Positions 1 through 6,376 of a stretch of DNA of 9,531 nucleotides are shown one piece after another; position 1 is the stretch's first letter, and each line of letters starts with the position of its first letter. This DNA comes from an uncultured Eubacteriales bacterium (GTDB lineage Bacteria > Bacillota > Clostridia > Peptostreptococcales > Anaerovoracaceae). The stretch covers positions 1 to 9,531 of the forward strand of contig CAJUEB010000086.1 in assembly GCA_910585135.1 (NCBI GenBank). Direction: 5' to 3'. The notes under the pieces are model-generated. The model was given only the letters and a program-made list of their open reading frames with translations, was not told the origin of the DNA and did not search any database. Position numbers and translations under genes: made by a program.

Positions 1-856
1 TGATAACCCTCGAAAAATACTGGTCAATCAACGTTCTCTGCATATTGATATCCCGGAATAAAATCCCGTAAAGCGCATCATTGAGCATGACATCCAGGCG
101 TTCGATCGCTCCCATCGCTGCGATCTCCGGCATACACATTCCCGATGAATAATTGCACAGCCTGATATATCGACCGACCTCTTCGCCGACCTCATCGAGC
201 GCCTTTCTCATGATCTTAAAATTTTCCTGCGTCGCATAAGTCCCGCCAAATCCTTCCGTCGTCGGACCATAAGGAACGTAATCCAAAAGGGACTGGGCAG
301 TCGTCCTGATCACGGCAATGATATCAGCGCCCTGTCTCGCTGCCGCCTGCGCCTGCACCACATCCTCATAAATATTTCCAGTTGCCACAATCACATAAAG
401 GTACGGCCGCCGACCTTCCCCGATGGTCTGCAAATATTGATTTCTCTTTTCCGTCTGCTGCCTGATGGTTTTCAGCGCGGCCAGAACCTGCGGCATGATC
501 TTTTCTTCCGCCTCCTTTGCAGATGCCAACGGAAGCTTTGTAATTTCAAGGTTTCCTTCCGCCATTTCCTCCGCGATTTCCTGCGGGGTTTTACCCGTCT
601 GGATCATAGCGTTTCCCATCCAGTAAGCGACGCCCCGTGAAAGACCTCCGGCATCCTTCACCTGGTCTACGACTACATTCGGAAGCGGCGTTTCCACCTC
701 ATCCACGCCATCTACGCCTAAAAGCCTTAAAATCGTTCTCTCCGTGCTGACAGTCGTATGCCTGTCAATAAACGCCTGCATGCTTTGCGCGATCCTTGCG
801 GCGCAGGAGCGGGCGCTCTCAATCACCTTGGGATCTAAATTCAGCTTGCTTTTCAT
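1..856 (-). CDS. kamD: Lysine 5,6-aminomutase alpha subunit, N-terminal 285 residues (3' end outside window)
   Basis: The frame opens at ATG 856-854 and stays open to the window edge. It begins MKSKLNLDPKVIESAR and continues with TTVSTERTILRLLGVDG, TPLPNVVVD, GVAYWMGNAM and, near residues 190-240, IRTTAQSLLDYVPYGPTTEG and RLCNYSSGMCMPEIA. I recognise these blocks as the large subunit of the adenosylcobalamin- and PLP-dependent mutase that converts L-beta-lysine to 3,5-diaminohexanoate (or D-lysine to 2,5-diaminohexanoate). The family is about 515 residues long, so a little over half is present, covering the N-terminal segment and the first part of the TIM barrel. The small subunit KamE, which carries the cobalamin domain and the PLP lysine, should follow downstream, outside the window. 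The start overlaps the kamC stop by 4 nt (ATGA), and an AAAGGAG sits 7 nt upstream, so the two are translationally coupled. I see no defect in the visible part. Confidence 0.93.
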   Translation of the reverse strand, partial: MKSKLNLDPKVIESARSCAARIAQSMQAFIDRHTTVSTERTILRLLGVDGVDEVETPLPNVVVDQVKDAGGLSRGVAYWMGNAMIQTGKTPQEIAEEMAEGNLEITKLPLASAKEAEEKIMPQVLAALKTIRQQTEKRNQYLQTIGEGRRPYLYVIVATGNIYEDVVQAQAAARQGADIIAVIRTTAQSLLDYVPYGPTTEGFGGTYATQENFKIMRKALDEVGEEVGRYIRLCNYSSGMCMPEIAAMGAIERLDVMLNDALYGILFRDINMQRTLIDQYFSRVI

Positions 857-2502
857 CCTTTTTCTCCTTTACTTATATAATCCTTCGCTTTCTCTATGAT
901 AGCTCTGTCTATGCCAAGCATTTTGGCGATATTCAATGCATCCTTGGGAATTTCTTTCATATGATGCACAGGCATCAGCCTGTAGTCCATGTATTTGGCA
1001 ATAACCTTGATCCGTTCTTGTCTTCCGGCATATCTGATTTCTTTGTCAAGCTTTGCAAAATCCGCCCCCGCAAGACCCCTGACCTGCATATTCTTAACGT
1101 CCGCATCGAACGTCACCGTTTCAAAATGCGTCGTGATCAGTGAAATGTACGCCTTATCTTTCAGGTAATCCACGAGGCTTTTCGTAAGCGCTAATCCCTC
1201 CGCCGGATTGGTGCCGCTGGCGATTTCGTCGATGAGAAGCAGGGATCTGTCTTTGCTGTTGTCAAGAATTTCCTTCAACTCCTCCATCTCGCTGCCGAAG
1301 CTGGAAAGCCCCCGCTCGATCGACTGGCTGTCGCCGATCAAAATCTGCATATAATTGGAAAGCCCCACCCTGGCTTTTTTGCATGGAACAAAGAAAGCGT
1401 ACTGCGCCAGAATCGCCACCATTCCGGCAAGCTTTAACGAAATGGTTTTTCCACCCATATTCGCGCCCGTAATGCACGTCACGCCATCTGCAAGCGCAAT
1501 GCTGACCGGGCAGTATGCCTCGCCCTTAGCGTGCAGCGCATCTTCCACCTGAAGATTCCGCCCTTCTTCAAAGACAAGCACATGCTCCGCTGTGATTTCC
1601 GGCATCACGCAAGTATGCCTTTCCGCATATAACGCCTTGGAAAGCGTGATATCCAGATTTCCGATCCTGCGGCAGTTTTCCAAAAGCACCGTTTCATATG
1701 CGGAAATTTCCCCTGACAGCCGTTCCCTTACACATAATTCCTCATCTTCGATCTCGTTCATAAGGCCGTCGCACTTCCTGATCAGTTCATCCACCTCACG
1801 GGTGGCCGCCAGGGAAAACGTTACTGACATATAATCCTCGCCGGATCTTGTCAGTTCGGTAATCTCATCAATCATCTTTATACTTTGCGAATCACTTTTG
1901 GACACCACCAGCTCGAACTTAGGCGTCAGAGCCAGGCCGTATTTTTCTTTGATGACCGCCTTCTGCGCCTTTTGCAGCTTACGGATTTCCCTCTCTGCCT
2001 CCTTCTGCTGTTTCCGAAGCCCACCCAGTCTTTCGGAGAAGCTGTCGTAAAGATAGAAAGTGTTCATTCGCTCCCCGCCGGGATCCAGCGCATCCAGCAG
2101 GCTCGATGTATCTTCCGGCACAAGCTCCGGCGGAAAATCCAGCTTTTTTGCCATCTGCATGACCTTTTCCATCTGCAAAAGAAGCGATTTCAGTTCGAAT
2201 AATTCGACCACGGACAAAGCGGAATCCTTCGCCCGCTCGATGCTAAACGTAATGTCTTTCATCACCATGAGGCTTTCCTGAAGCATCCCGATATCCGCTG
2301 CATGCGCTGCGGCGATCTCCATCATGGACTGGACGCGTCCAAGCTCCCTGCGCAATGCATCCTCCTGTCCCGGAAAAAAAGGCTTCTGCTCCTTAATCTG
2401 TTTTGTGCCAAATGGTGTCAGCAGATTGATCGCCGATACGACATAATCAAGCCCCGTCTCTTTTCTGGTTTTCATGTTCGCTAGCCGTTTCGGTGTAATC
2501 AT
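853..2502 (-). CDS. kamC: KamC, MutS-family ATPase of the lysine aminomutase cluster
   Basis: A 549-residue protein with the C-terminal MutS ATPase: Walker A GANMGGKT at about 346-353, the SSFGSEM signature near 400-406, Walker B LLLIDE at about 421-426 followed by ASGTNPAEG, and an ITTHFE switch histidine near 459. The middle is helical and charged (about 155-190), like the MutS lever/clamp coiled coil. The mismatch-recognition N-terminal domain is absent, so it should not act in mismatch repair. Proteins of this type are recurrent companions of lysine 5,6- and ornithine 4,5-aminomutases. The likely role is ATP-dependent reactivation or assembly of the B12 mutase, by analogy with the ATP-requiring activation of lysine mutase reported in clostridial extracts; this is inference. 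I chose ATG 2502 over the in-frame ATG 2508 because AAAGGA (2514-2509) is 6 nt from the former and abuts the latter. It overlaps kamD by 4 nt. Confidence 0.85.
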   Translation of the reverse strand: MITPKRLANMKTRKETGLDYVVSAINLLTPFGTKQIKEQKPFFPGQEDALRRELGRVQSMMEIAAAHAADIGMLQESLMVMKDITFSIERAKDSALSVVELFELKSLLLQMEKVMQMAKKLDFPPELVPEDTSSLLDALDPGGERMNTFYLYDSFSERLGGLRKQQKEAEREIRKLQKAQKAVIKEKYGLALTPKFELVVSKSDSQSIKMIDEITELTRSGEDYMSVTFSLAATREVDELIRKCDGLMNEIEDEELCVRERLSGEISAYETVLLENCRRIGNLDITLSKALYAERHTCVMPEITAEHVLVFEEGRNLQVEDALHAKGEAYCPVSIALADGVTCITGANMGGKTISLKLAGMVAILAQYAFFVPCKKARVGLSNYMQILIGDSQSIERGLSSFGSEMEELKEILDNSKDRSLLLIDEIASGTNPAEGLALTKSLVDYLKDKAYISLITTHFETVTFDADVKNMQVRGLAGADFAKLDKEIRYAGRQERIKVIAKYMDYRLMPVHHMKEIPKDALNIAKMLGIDRAIIEKAKDYISKGEKG

Positions 2503-2508
2503 CTGCAT

Positions 2509-2514
2509 TCCTTT
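2509..2514 (-). promoter_or_regulatory. Ribosome binding site that decides the kamC start
   Basis: On the minus strand AAAGGA ends 6 nt before ATG 2502. The alternative in-frame ATG at 2508 immediately abuts it, which is too close for initiation. The protein therefore probably begins MITPKRLAN. Confidence 0.7.
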
Positions 2515-2562
2515 CCATCAGTTCACAGTTCTATCACGTCATGTTTCTGTAGCATCATGCTG

Positions 2563-3579
2563 CTATAACATCACATTGACCACGGGAATATCAGGTATCG
2601 CTTCCTGCATTCCGTTTAATAAAGTCTCATGTTCAAAGGCATATCCGCCTGGGGCGTAAGGATTTACCGTAATCGCAGCGATCTCAATATTTTCCAGCAC
2701 CTTTACCGTAAGCCCTCTCTTTTTGAGCCGCCCCCATGAAACGGGCTCAATAAAGATCTTAGTCGGGTCTTTTAAGACAAACGTAATATCCTTTAATTTT
2801 TTCGGGTTGATATCCGCTACGGTACTCTGTGTAAAAGCACCCGGCACATAAATGCATTCCGTATGTTCGTCGATCTGTCCATCGAGGAATTTCCCTGCGC
2901 CCAGCCCTGTGCCAGCATCCAGGATACGAACGCCGCCCCCTCCGATTAGCATGAGCCGCTCCTGCCCTAAATTACTGGTAATCTCATCCCTGGCCGTCCC
3001 TGCTTCGAGACACGGCAGACGGTAAATGCAGGCCGTATGGGCGGTTTCCTCGATCACTTTGTTCATGTTTCTCGATAACACCGCCCCCGTCGAGAGGATG
3101 ATCGCATCGGAAGTTCCCGGTGCAGCGATGGATCTGCGGTCGATCGCACCATCGATCAGCACCAGCTCCGCACCCAGCTCCAGCATTTCCCGGCACAGCT
3201 TCTTTTGGCTGTCATTGATCACAGGACCTGCGACCTGGATATATCCGCTGTGCGCTACCCGGCAGATCATGATCCGTCCGATGGACGAGCCATATTCCGT
3301 CATCCGCAGGATTTCAAGACCTGCATCCGCCAGCTCATAAAGCTGCTCCGGCACGGATACGATCGTTCCCGTATCCAGGAACACCTTGGGCTTTTCCGTG
3401 CCAGTGACCAGATCCGTGCTTTCACCATCCCGCCCCGTAGAAGTGACTCCTAATATGATCCCTTCATCCATTGCTTCCTCGATCAAGTAATTGAGCGCCG
3501 TGGTCTTTCCCGCATTCTTCGCCATCCCTACGATGGAAACCGTCTTATATTTCCGTGAAAGCTCTTCCAGTAAAAACAT
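2563..3579 (-). CDS. kamB: KamB, P-loop accessory protein of the lysine aminomutase cluster
   Basis: A 338-residue protein beginning MFLLEELSRKYKTVSIVG, with a Walker A P-loop GMAKNAGKTT at residues 18-27. Later blocks include VTSTGRDGE (about 45-53), an LIDGAIDRRS motif (about 141-150) and a glycine-rich IGGGGVRILDAGTG near 212-225. I see no signal peptide or membrane segment, so it should be cytosolic. The gene starts 3 nt after kamA stops and ends 54 nt before kamC, so it is a middle gene of the operon. Homologs accompany kamC beside lysine and ornithine aminomutase genes in clostridia; I know no firm biochemical assignment. A nucleotide-dependent partner of KamC in cofactor exchange or reactivation of the B12 mutase is my inference. 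Its P-loop type resembles small GTPase/ATPase maturation factors rather than a transporter ATPase. The ribosome site is weak (an AGG close to the start plus AAAGGA about 15 nt away), suggesting coupling to kamA translation. Confidence 0.8.
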   Translation of the reverse strand: MFLLEELSRKYKTVSIVGMAKNAGKTTALNYLIEEAMDEGIILGVTSTGRDGESTDLVTGTEKPKVFLDTGTIVSVPEQLYELADAGLEILRMTEYGSSIGRIMICRVAHSGYIQVAGPVINDSQKKLCREMLELGAELVLIDGAIDRRSIAAPGTSDAIILSTGAVLSRNMNKVIEETAHTACIYRLPCLEAGTARDEITSNLGQERLMLIGGGGVRILDAGTGLGAGKFLDGQIDEHTECIYVPGAFTQSTVADINPKKLKDITFVLKDPTKIFIEPVSWGRLKKRGLTVKVLENIEIAAITVNPYAPGGYAFEHETLLNGMQEAIPDIPVVNVML

Positions 3580-3582
3580 CGC

Positions 3583-4842
3583 CTATTTCTTGTTCCTTTC
3601 GTGCCGCAAAAGCCCGCTTGGCTCCATGGACATCCTTTCTCCCTGCGCAAGCCCCGCGACGCCTTCATAGCGGTAACCGCCTACGTCCTTGCAAGCCTCA
3701 TAGCTGCATTTGAGCGGCGGCAGCCCTGCCGGCTCTGTATAGGTCGTAATCACGCCTTCATAATTTCGCAGGATCACCTTATCCGGCGTCTGTGAAATGA
3801 CGTACTGCGGCATGACCGGCGTCTTGCCGCCGCCGCCCGGCGCATCTACGACAAAGGTCGGAACCGCATACCCGGAGGTATGCCCCCGCAAGCCTTCGAT
3901 AATCTCGATTCCCTTCGATACAGGCGTCCTGAAATGCCCGATGCCAAGCGAAAGATCGCACTGATAGATATAGTATGGGCGTACCCTGTTTTTCACCAGC
4001 ACATGAACCAGGTTTCGCATCACATGGACATCATCGTTGACGCCCCGCAGAAGAACCGACTGGTTTCCCAGCGGAATGCCTGCATCCGCCAGCTTTGCAC
4101 AGGCCGCTTGTGCCTGCGGCGTCATTTCCTTCGGGTGATTAAAATGCGTATTCAGCCACACCGGATGATATTTTTTCAGCATATCACACAGTTCATCGGT
4201 AATGCGCATCGGCATTACGACAGGGGTTCTCGAGCCCAGCCTCACGATTTCAACATGGTCGATTTCCCGCAGCTTGCGGAAGATGTATTCCAGCGTCTGA
4301 TCCGAAACGCAGAGGCAGTCGCCGCCTGAAAGAAGAACGTCCCTTACGGCCGGCGTCCTCCTGATGTAATCGATGCACGCGTCGATATCCTCTCTGCTTC
4401 TTGCTCCGTCCGTTTCCCCCGCAAGCCTTCTCCTGGTGCAATGCCTGCAATACATGGAACACTGGTCGGTAATGAGAAACAGCACCCGGTCAGGATACCG
4501 ATGCGTCAATCCCGGCGCTGGCGAGTCCTCATCCTCGTGAAGCGGATCAAGCATATCCGCTTCTGTTCTATGCGTTTCCTCAATCACCGGGACTGCCTGC
4601 ATCCTGACGGGGCAGCTCGGATCATCCGCATCCATCAGGGATGCGTAGTACGGGGTAATGCCGACCCGGAAGCCATTCATTACTTTGGCGATATCAGCCT
4701 CTTCCTCCGCAGTGAGATGAATCACCTGCCGGATCTGTTCAACGGTATTTAACCTGTTTGCTACCTGCCAGTGCCAATCGTTCCACTGCTCGTCGGTTAC
4801 ATCCTTCCAAAGGGGGATATCCTTCCAATTCCTAATAGCCAT
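3583..4842 (-). CDS. kamA: Lysine 2,3-aminomutase (radical SAM, PLP)
   Basis: A 419-residue enzyme, close to the 416 residues of the clostridial prototype. It isomerises L-lysine to L-beta-lysine, the first step of lysine fermentation. The radical SAM motif CSMYCRHC gives C128, C132 and C135 as the [4Fe-4S] ligands. An SGGD block (about 172-175) fits the SAM-binding loop. K340 in DAPGGGGKTPVMP is the expected PLP Schiff-base lysine, and D296 and D333 align with the aspartates that hold the substrate side-chain amine. ATG 4842 has AAAGGAG just upstream and begins MAIRNWKDIPLWKDV, as expected. The C-terminal zinc-binding region is altered: only two cysteines remain (C379 and C384, spaced CX4C), and the partner-subunit cysteine of the prototype is D271 here. 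It lies 48 nt after kdd and 3 nt before kamB. The beta-lysine product could also serve osmoprotection, but the neighbours say catabolism. Confidence 0.96.
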   Translation of the reverse strand: MAIRNWKDIPLWKDVTDEQWNDWHWQVANRLNTVEQIRQVIHLTAEEEADIAKVMNGFRVGITPYYASLMDADDPSCPVRMQAVPVIEETHRTEADMLDPLHEDEDSPAPGLTHRYPDRVLFLITDQCSMYCRHCTRRRLAGETDGARSREDIDACIDYIRRTPAVRDVLLSGGDCLCVSDQTLEYIFRKLREIDHVEIVRLGSRTPVVMPMRITDELCDMLKKYHPVWLNTHFNHPKEMTPQAQAACAKLADAGIPLGNQSVLLRGVNDDVHVMRNLVHVLVKNRVRPYYIYQCDLSLGIGHFRTPVSKGIEIIEGLRGHTSGYAVPTFVVDAPGGGGKTPVMPQYVISQTPDKVILRNYEGVITTYTEPAGLPPLKCSYEACKDVGGYRYEGVAGLAQGERMSMEPSGLLRHERNKK

Positions 4843-4890
4843 TTGGTTCTCCTTTCTGACTAAAGCGATAAAGGCGAAAAAGAAACGTTC

Positions 4891-5958
4891 CTATGCGTAC
4901 ATTTCCTCAAACAACTTCTTGATCCCTTCGTGTTCCCTCAAAACTTGCAGCGTAATCTCGGCATGTCCTTTCGTATACCCGTTTCCGATGATCATATTGA
5001 CATCTTTGCCAACGCCCTCTGCTCCAAGAGCCGCCTTCGTAAAGCTGGTCGCCATGGAGAAGAAATAAACAGTGCCGTCATCCTTACAGGAGAGAATAGA
5101 TGCCATCTCTGTATTTTCAATGTTGACACAGTTAATGACTACATCACAGAGCTTTCCATCCGTTAATTCCATGATCTTATTGTACATGCCGACCGCATCC
5201 GCTGCATCCATATGGAAATACTCATCCGCCAAATCAAGCTTTCTCGCCCTGTCCTCTGATTTCTGTGAGCCTGCGGCACAGATCACCTTGCCGGTCACGC
5301 CCACTCTTTTCTTCGCTTCGTACAAGCAGAGAAGCCCTGATTTCCCGCCGCCTCCGATTACGAGAATCGTATCGCCAGGCTTCGAAAGCTTCGCCGCCTG
5401 CGCAGGCGCGCCGGCTACATCCAGTACGGAAAGAGCAAGCCCCTCCGGCATATCATCCGGCAGCTTGGCATAAATGCCGCTCTGGAACAGAATCGCCTGG
5501 CCCGTAATATCAACCTGGTCGATCGCCGGCCGCATTTCATGGATCTCTTCAATGACGAGTGGCGTCAGCGACAGGGATACGAGCGTTGCGATTTTATCGC
5601 CCACGGCGAGGTCTCCGACATAAGCAGGCCCGATCTCCTTAACCGTGCCGATGAGCATACCGCCTGAGCCGGTCCATGGGTTCTTGTGCTTTCCCGCCTT
5701 CGCCACAATTGATTTCATCGTTTCTTTTACCTTATCCATTTCCGCCTGGTCGCCTTCAATCTCCGCGGGCTTCTTGCCATCACAGGTCCTTCTTACGATT
5801 TCCGTGAAGGAAGCGGAGTCGATATTTAGTGTAATGACATCGAGCAATACTTCGTTATCGTAAATCTCCATCGTGTTATCGATCACGTCTGCCGGCTGCG
5901 GCAATACGCCTTTTGGCTCAATCACTCTGTGTGTTCCGTAAGGGCATCCTTTTTTCAT
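4891..5958 (-). CDS. kdd: L-erythro-3,5-diaminohexanoate dehydrogenase
   Basis: A 355-residue protein, near the usual 345-350. It oxidatively deaminates 3,5-diaminohexanoate to 5-amino-3-oxohexanoate with NAD(P)+, the step after lysine 5,6-aminomutase. It begins MKKGCPYGTHRVIEPKGVLPQPA, then KNPWTGSGGMLIGTVKEIGPAY (93-113), which I recognise as the KDD family signature region. A Rossmann nucleotide-binding loop IGGGGKSG lies at 201-208, after GDTILV. The fold is that of zinc-alcohol-dehydrogenase-like medium-chain enzymes without the usual zinc ligands. ATG 5958 is preceded by a strong AGAGGAGG with good spacing. It is the first gene after the sigma-54 promoter at 6091-6106 and starts the kam operon. 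Its own diverged copy forms the N-terminal half of the regulator upstream. Confidence 0.93.
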   Translation of the reverse strand: MKKGCPYGTHRVIEPKGVLPQPADVIDNTMEIYDNEVLLDVITLNIDSASFTEIVRRTCDGKKPAEIEGDQAEMDKVKETMKSIVAKAGKHKNPWTGSGGMLIGTVKEIGPAYVGDLAVGDKIATLVSLSLTPLVIEEIHEMRPAIDQVDITGQAILFQSGIYAKLPDDMPEGLALSVLDVAGAPAQAAKLSKPGDTILVIGGGGKSGLLCLYEAKKRVGVTGKVICAAGSQKSEDRARKLDLADEYFHMDAADAVGMYNKIMELTDGKLCDVVINCVNIENTEMASILSCKDDGTVYFFSMATSFTKAALGAEGVGKDVNMIIGNGYTKGHAEITLQVLREHEGIKKLFEEMYA

Positions 5959-6081
5959 GTTTTGTCCTCCTCTGATTTGAAAATGCGTTTAACAAATAAA
6001 ATTCCTTTGACTGATCAAAATATGCACGCAATGCTTTCTGCGTGATGCGTCTTTAGAAACGCCGCATCATTTTCGCTTAAT
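5959..6081 (-). other. Structured leader of the kdd-kam operon
   Basis: This is the predicted 5' untranslated region between the sigma-54 start point (about 6081) and kdd. It can form TGATGCG/CGCATCA (6043-6049 with 6063-6069; 13-nt loop) and CACGCA/TGCGTG (6025-6030 with 6039-6044; 8-nt loop). The two stems share 2 nt, so they compete at the edge. No poly-T follows either stem, so neither is an intrinsic terminator. I recognise no known riboswitch; the leader is too short for a lysine riboswitch. The last bases hold the AGAGGAGG ribosome site of kdd. Confidence 0.4.
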
Positions 6082-6090
6082 TCTATATAT

Positions 6091-6106
6091 AGCAATTCGC
6101 GTGCCA
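6091..6106 (-). promoter_or_regulatory. Sigma-54 (-24/-12) promoter of the kdd-kam operon
   Basis: The minus strand reads TGGCAC GCGAA TTGCT. The invariant GG (6105-6104) and GC (6093-6092) are separated by exactly 10 nt, and the match to the TGGCACG-N4-TTGC consensus is essentially complete. The predicted start point is near 6081, leaving a leader of about 120 nt before kdd. The gene directly upstream encodes a GAFTGA-containing sigma-54 activator, which strongly supports function. Confidence 0.9.
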
Positions 6107-6116
6107 TGATTACAAA

Positions 6117-6150
6117 GCTGCCTGCTTTAAAAAAAATAATTGCGGGCAGC
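6117..6150. repeat. Inverted repeat around an A/T tract, just upstream of the -24 element
   Basis: Arms GCTGCCTGC (6117-6125) and GCGGGCAGC (6142-6150) pair over 9 positions with one G-T wobble. They enclose 16 A/T-only bases, including a run of eight A. The element starts about 11 bp upstream of the -24 box, between the promoter and the enhancer-like sites. An intrinsically bent or HU-bound DNA segment that helps looping is plausible; this is inference. Confidence 0.45.
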
Positions 6151-6205
6151 ATTGCAATTAGCGGATTTTGGAGAAGGCGTCGGAGCGCATGGCACAGCGG
6201 CAATC

Positions 6206-6251
6206 AAAAAGCGCAGGGATTTCCGAACCGCTTTCGGTTCAATCCCTGCGC
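6206..6251 (-). terminator. Rho-independent terminator of the sigma-54 regulator gene
   Basis: On the minus strand a long hairpin has an 11-bp outer stem GCGCAGGGATT/AATCCCTGCGC and a 6-bp inner stem GAACCG/CGGTTC. There is a 4-nt loop and a 3-nt bulge on one side, and TTTTT follows at once (6210-6206). It lies about 125 nt after the regulator's stop codon and ahead of the sigma-54 promoter, so it would insulate the kam operon from read-through. The inner stem doubles as an enhancer-like site. Confidence 0.75.
6223..6242. promoter_or_regulatory. Enhancer-like dyad (UAS 1) for the sigma-54 activator
   Basis: Contains GAACCG-N4-CGGTTC (6225-6240), a perfect 6+6 dyad centred about 152 bp upstream of the predicted kdd start point. 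This is a normal enhancer position for NtrC-type activators. The same half-sites form the palindrome in the activator's own leader at 8484-8503. It lies inside the terminator stem, which is an alternative explanation for its symmetry. Confidence 0.55.
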
Positions 6252-6255
6252 AAAA

Positions 6256-6275
6256 GCGATGCATATTCGGTTCGC
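6256..6275. promoter_or_regulatory. Second enhancer-like site (UAS 2)
   Basis: By my alignment 15 of 20 positions match the leader palindrome at 8484-8503. The right half TCGGTTCGC is identical over 9 bp, and the left half keeps only GCGA at its outer end. It is centred 33 bp (about three helical turns) from UAS 1 and about 185 bp upstream of the predicted start point. It is outside the terminator hairpin, so terminator structure does not explain it. Confidence 0.55.
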
Positions 6276-6376
6276 TGCTGCAAGACGCAGAAACAAAACG
6301 ACCACACTACTGATGAGAACTACGATGTCGAGCGGCTGGTCGCCACCAATCGGTCGCCTCCAAACTGCCGCACGCA

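Noticed and set aside
853..2502. MutS2 or mismatch-repair MutS
   Set aside because: No mismatch-binding domain and no C-terminal Smr nuclease domain; operon position points to the aminomutase accessory type.
5959..6081. Lysine riboswitch in the leader of the lysine catabolic operon
   Set aside because: The leader is about 120 nt, shorter than the five-helix lysine aptamer, and I see none of its conserved loops or an expression platform.
6015..6203. 62-codon open frame on the minus strand in the regulatory gap
   Set aside because: It runs through the sigma-54 promoter, has no ribosome site at its start, and would begin upstream of the predicted transcription start.
6190..6206. TGGCAC on the plus strand as a second sigma-54 promoter
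   Set aside because: There is no TTGC at the required distance (GGCAATC instead), and it points away from kdd into the regulator's 3' end.
6338..6358. GGTCGCC repeated directly with a 14-bp period
   Set aside because: Only two short copies in a GC-rich stretch, no dyad, and only a loose likeness to the TCGGTTCGC half-site; could be chance.
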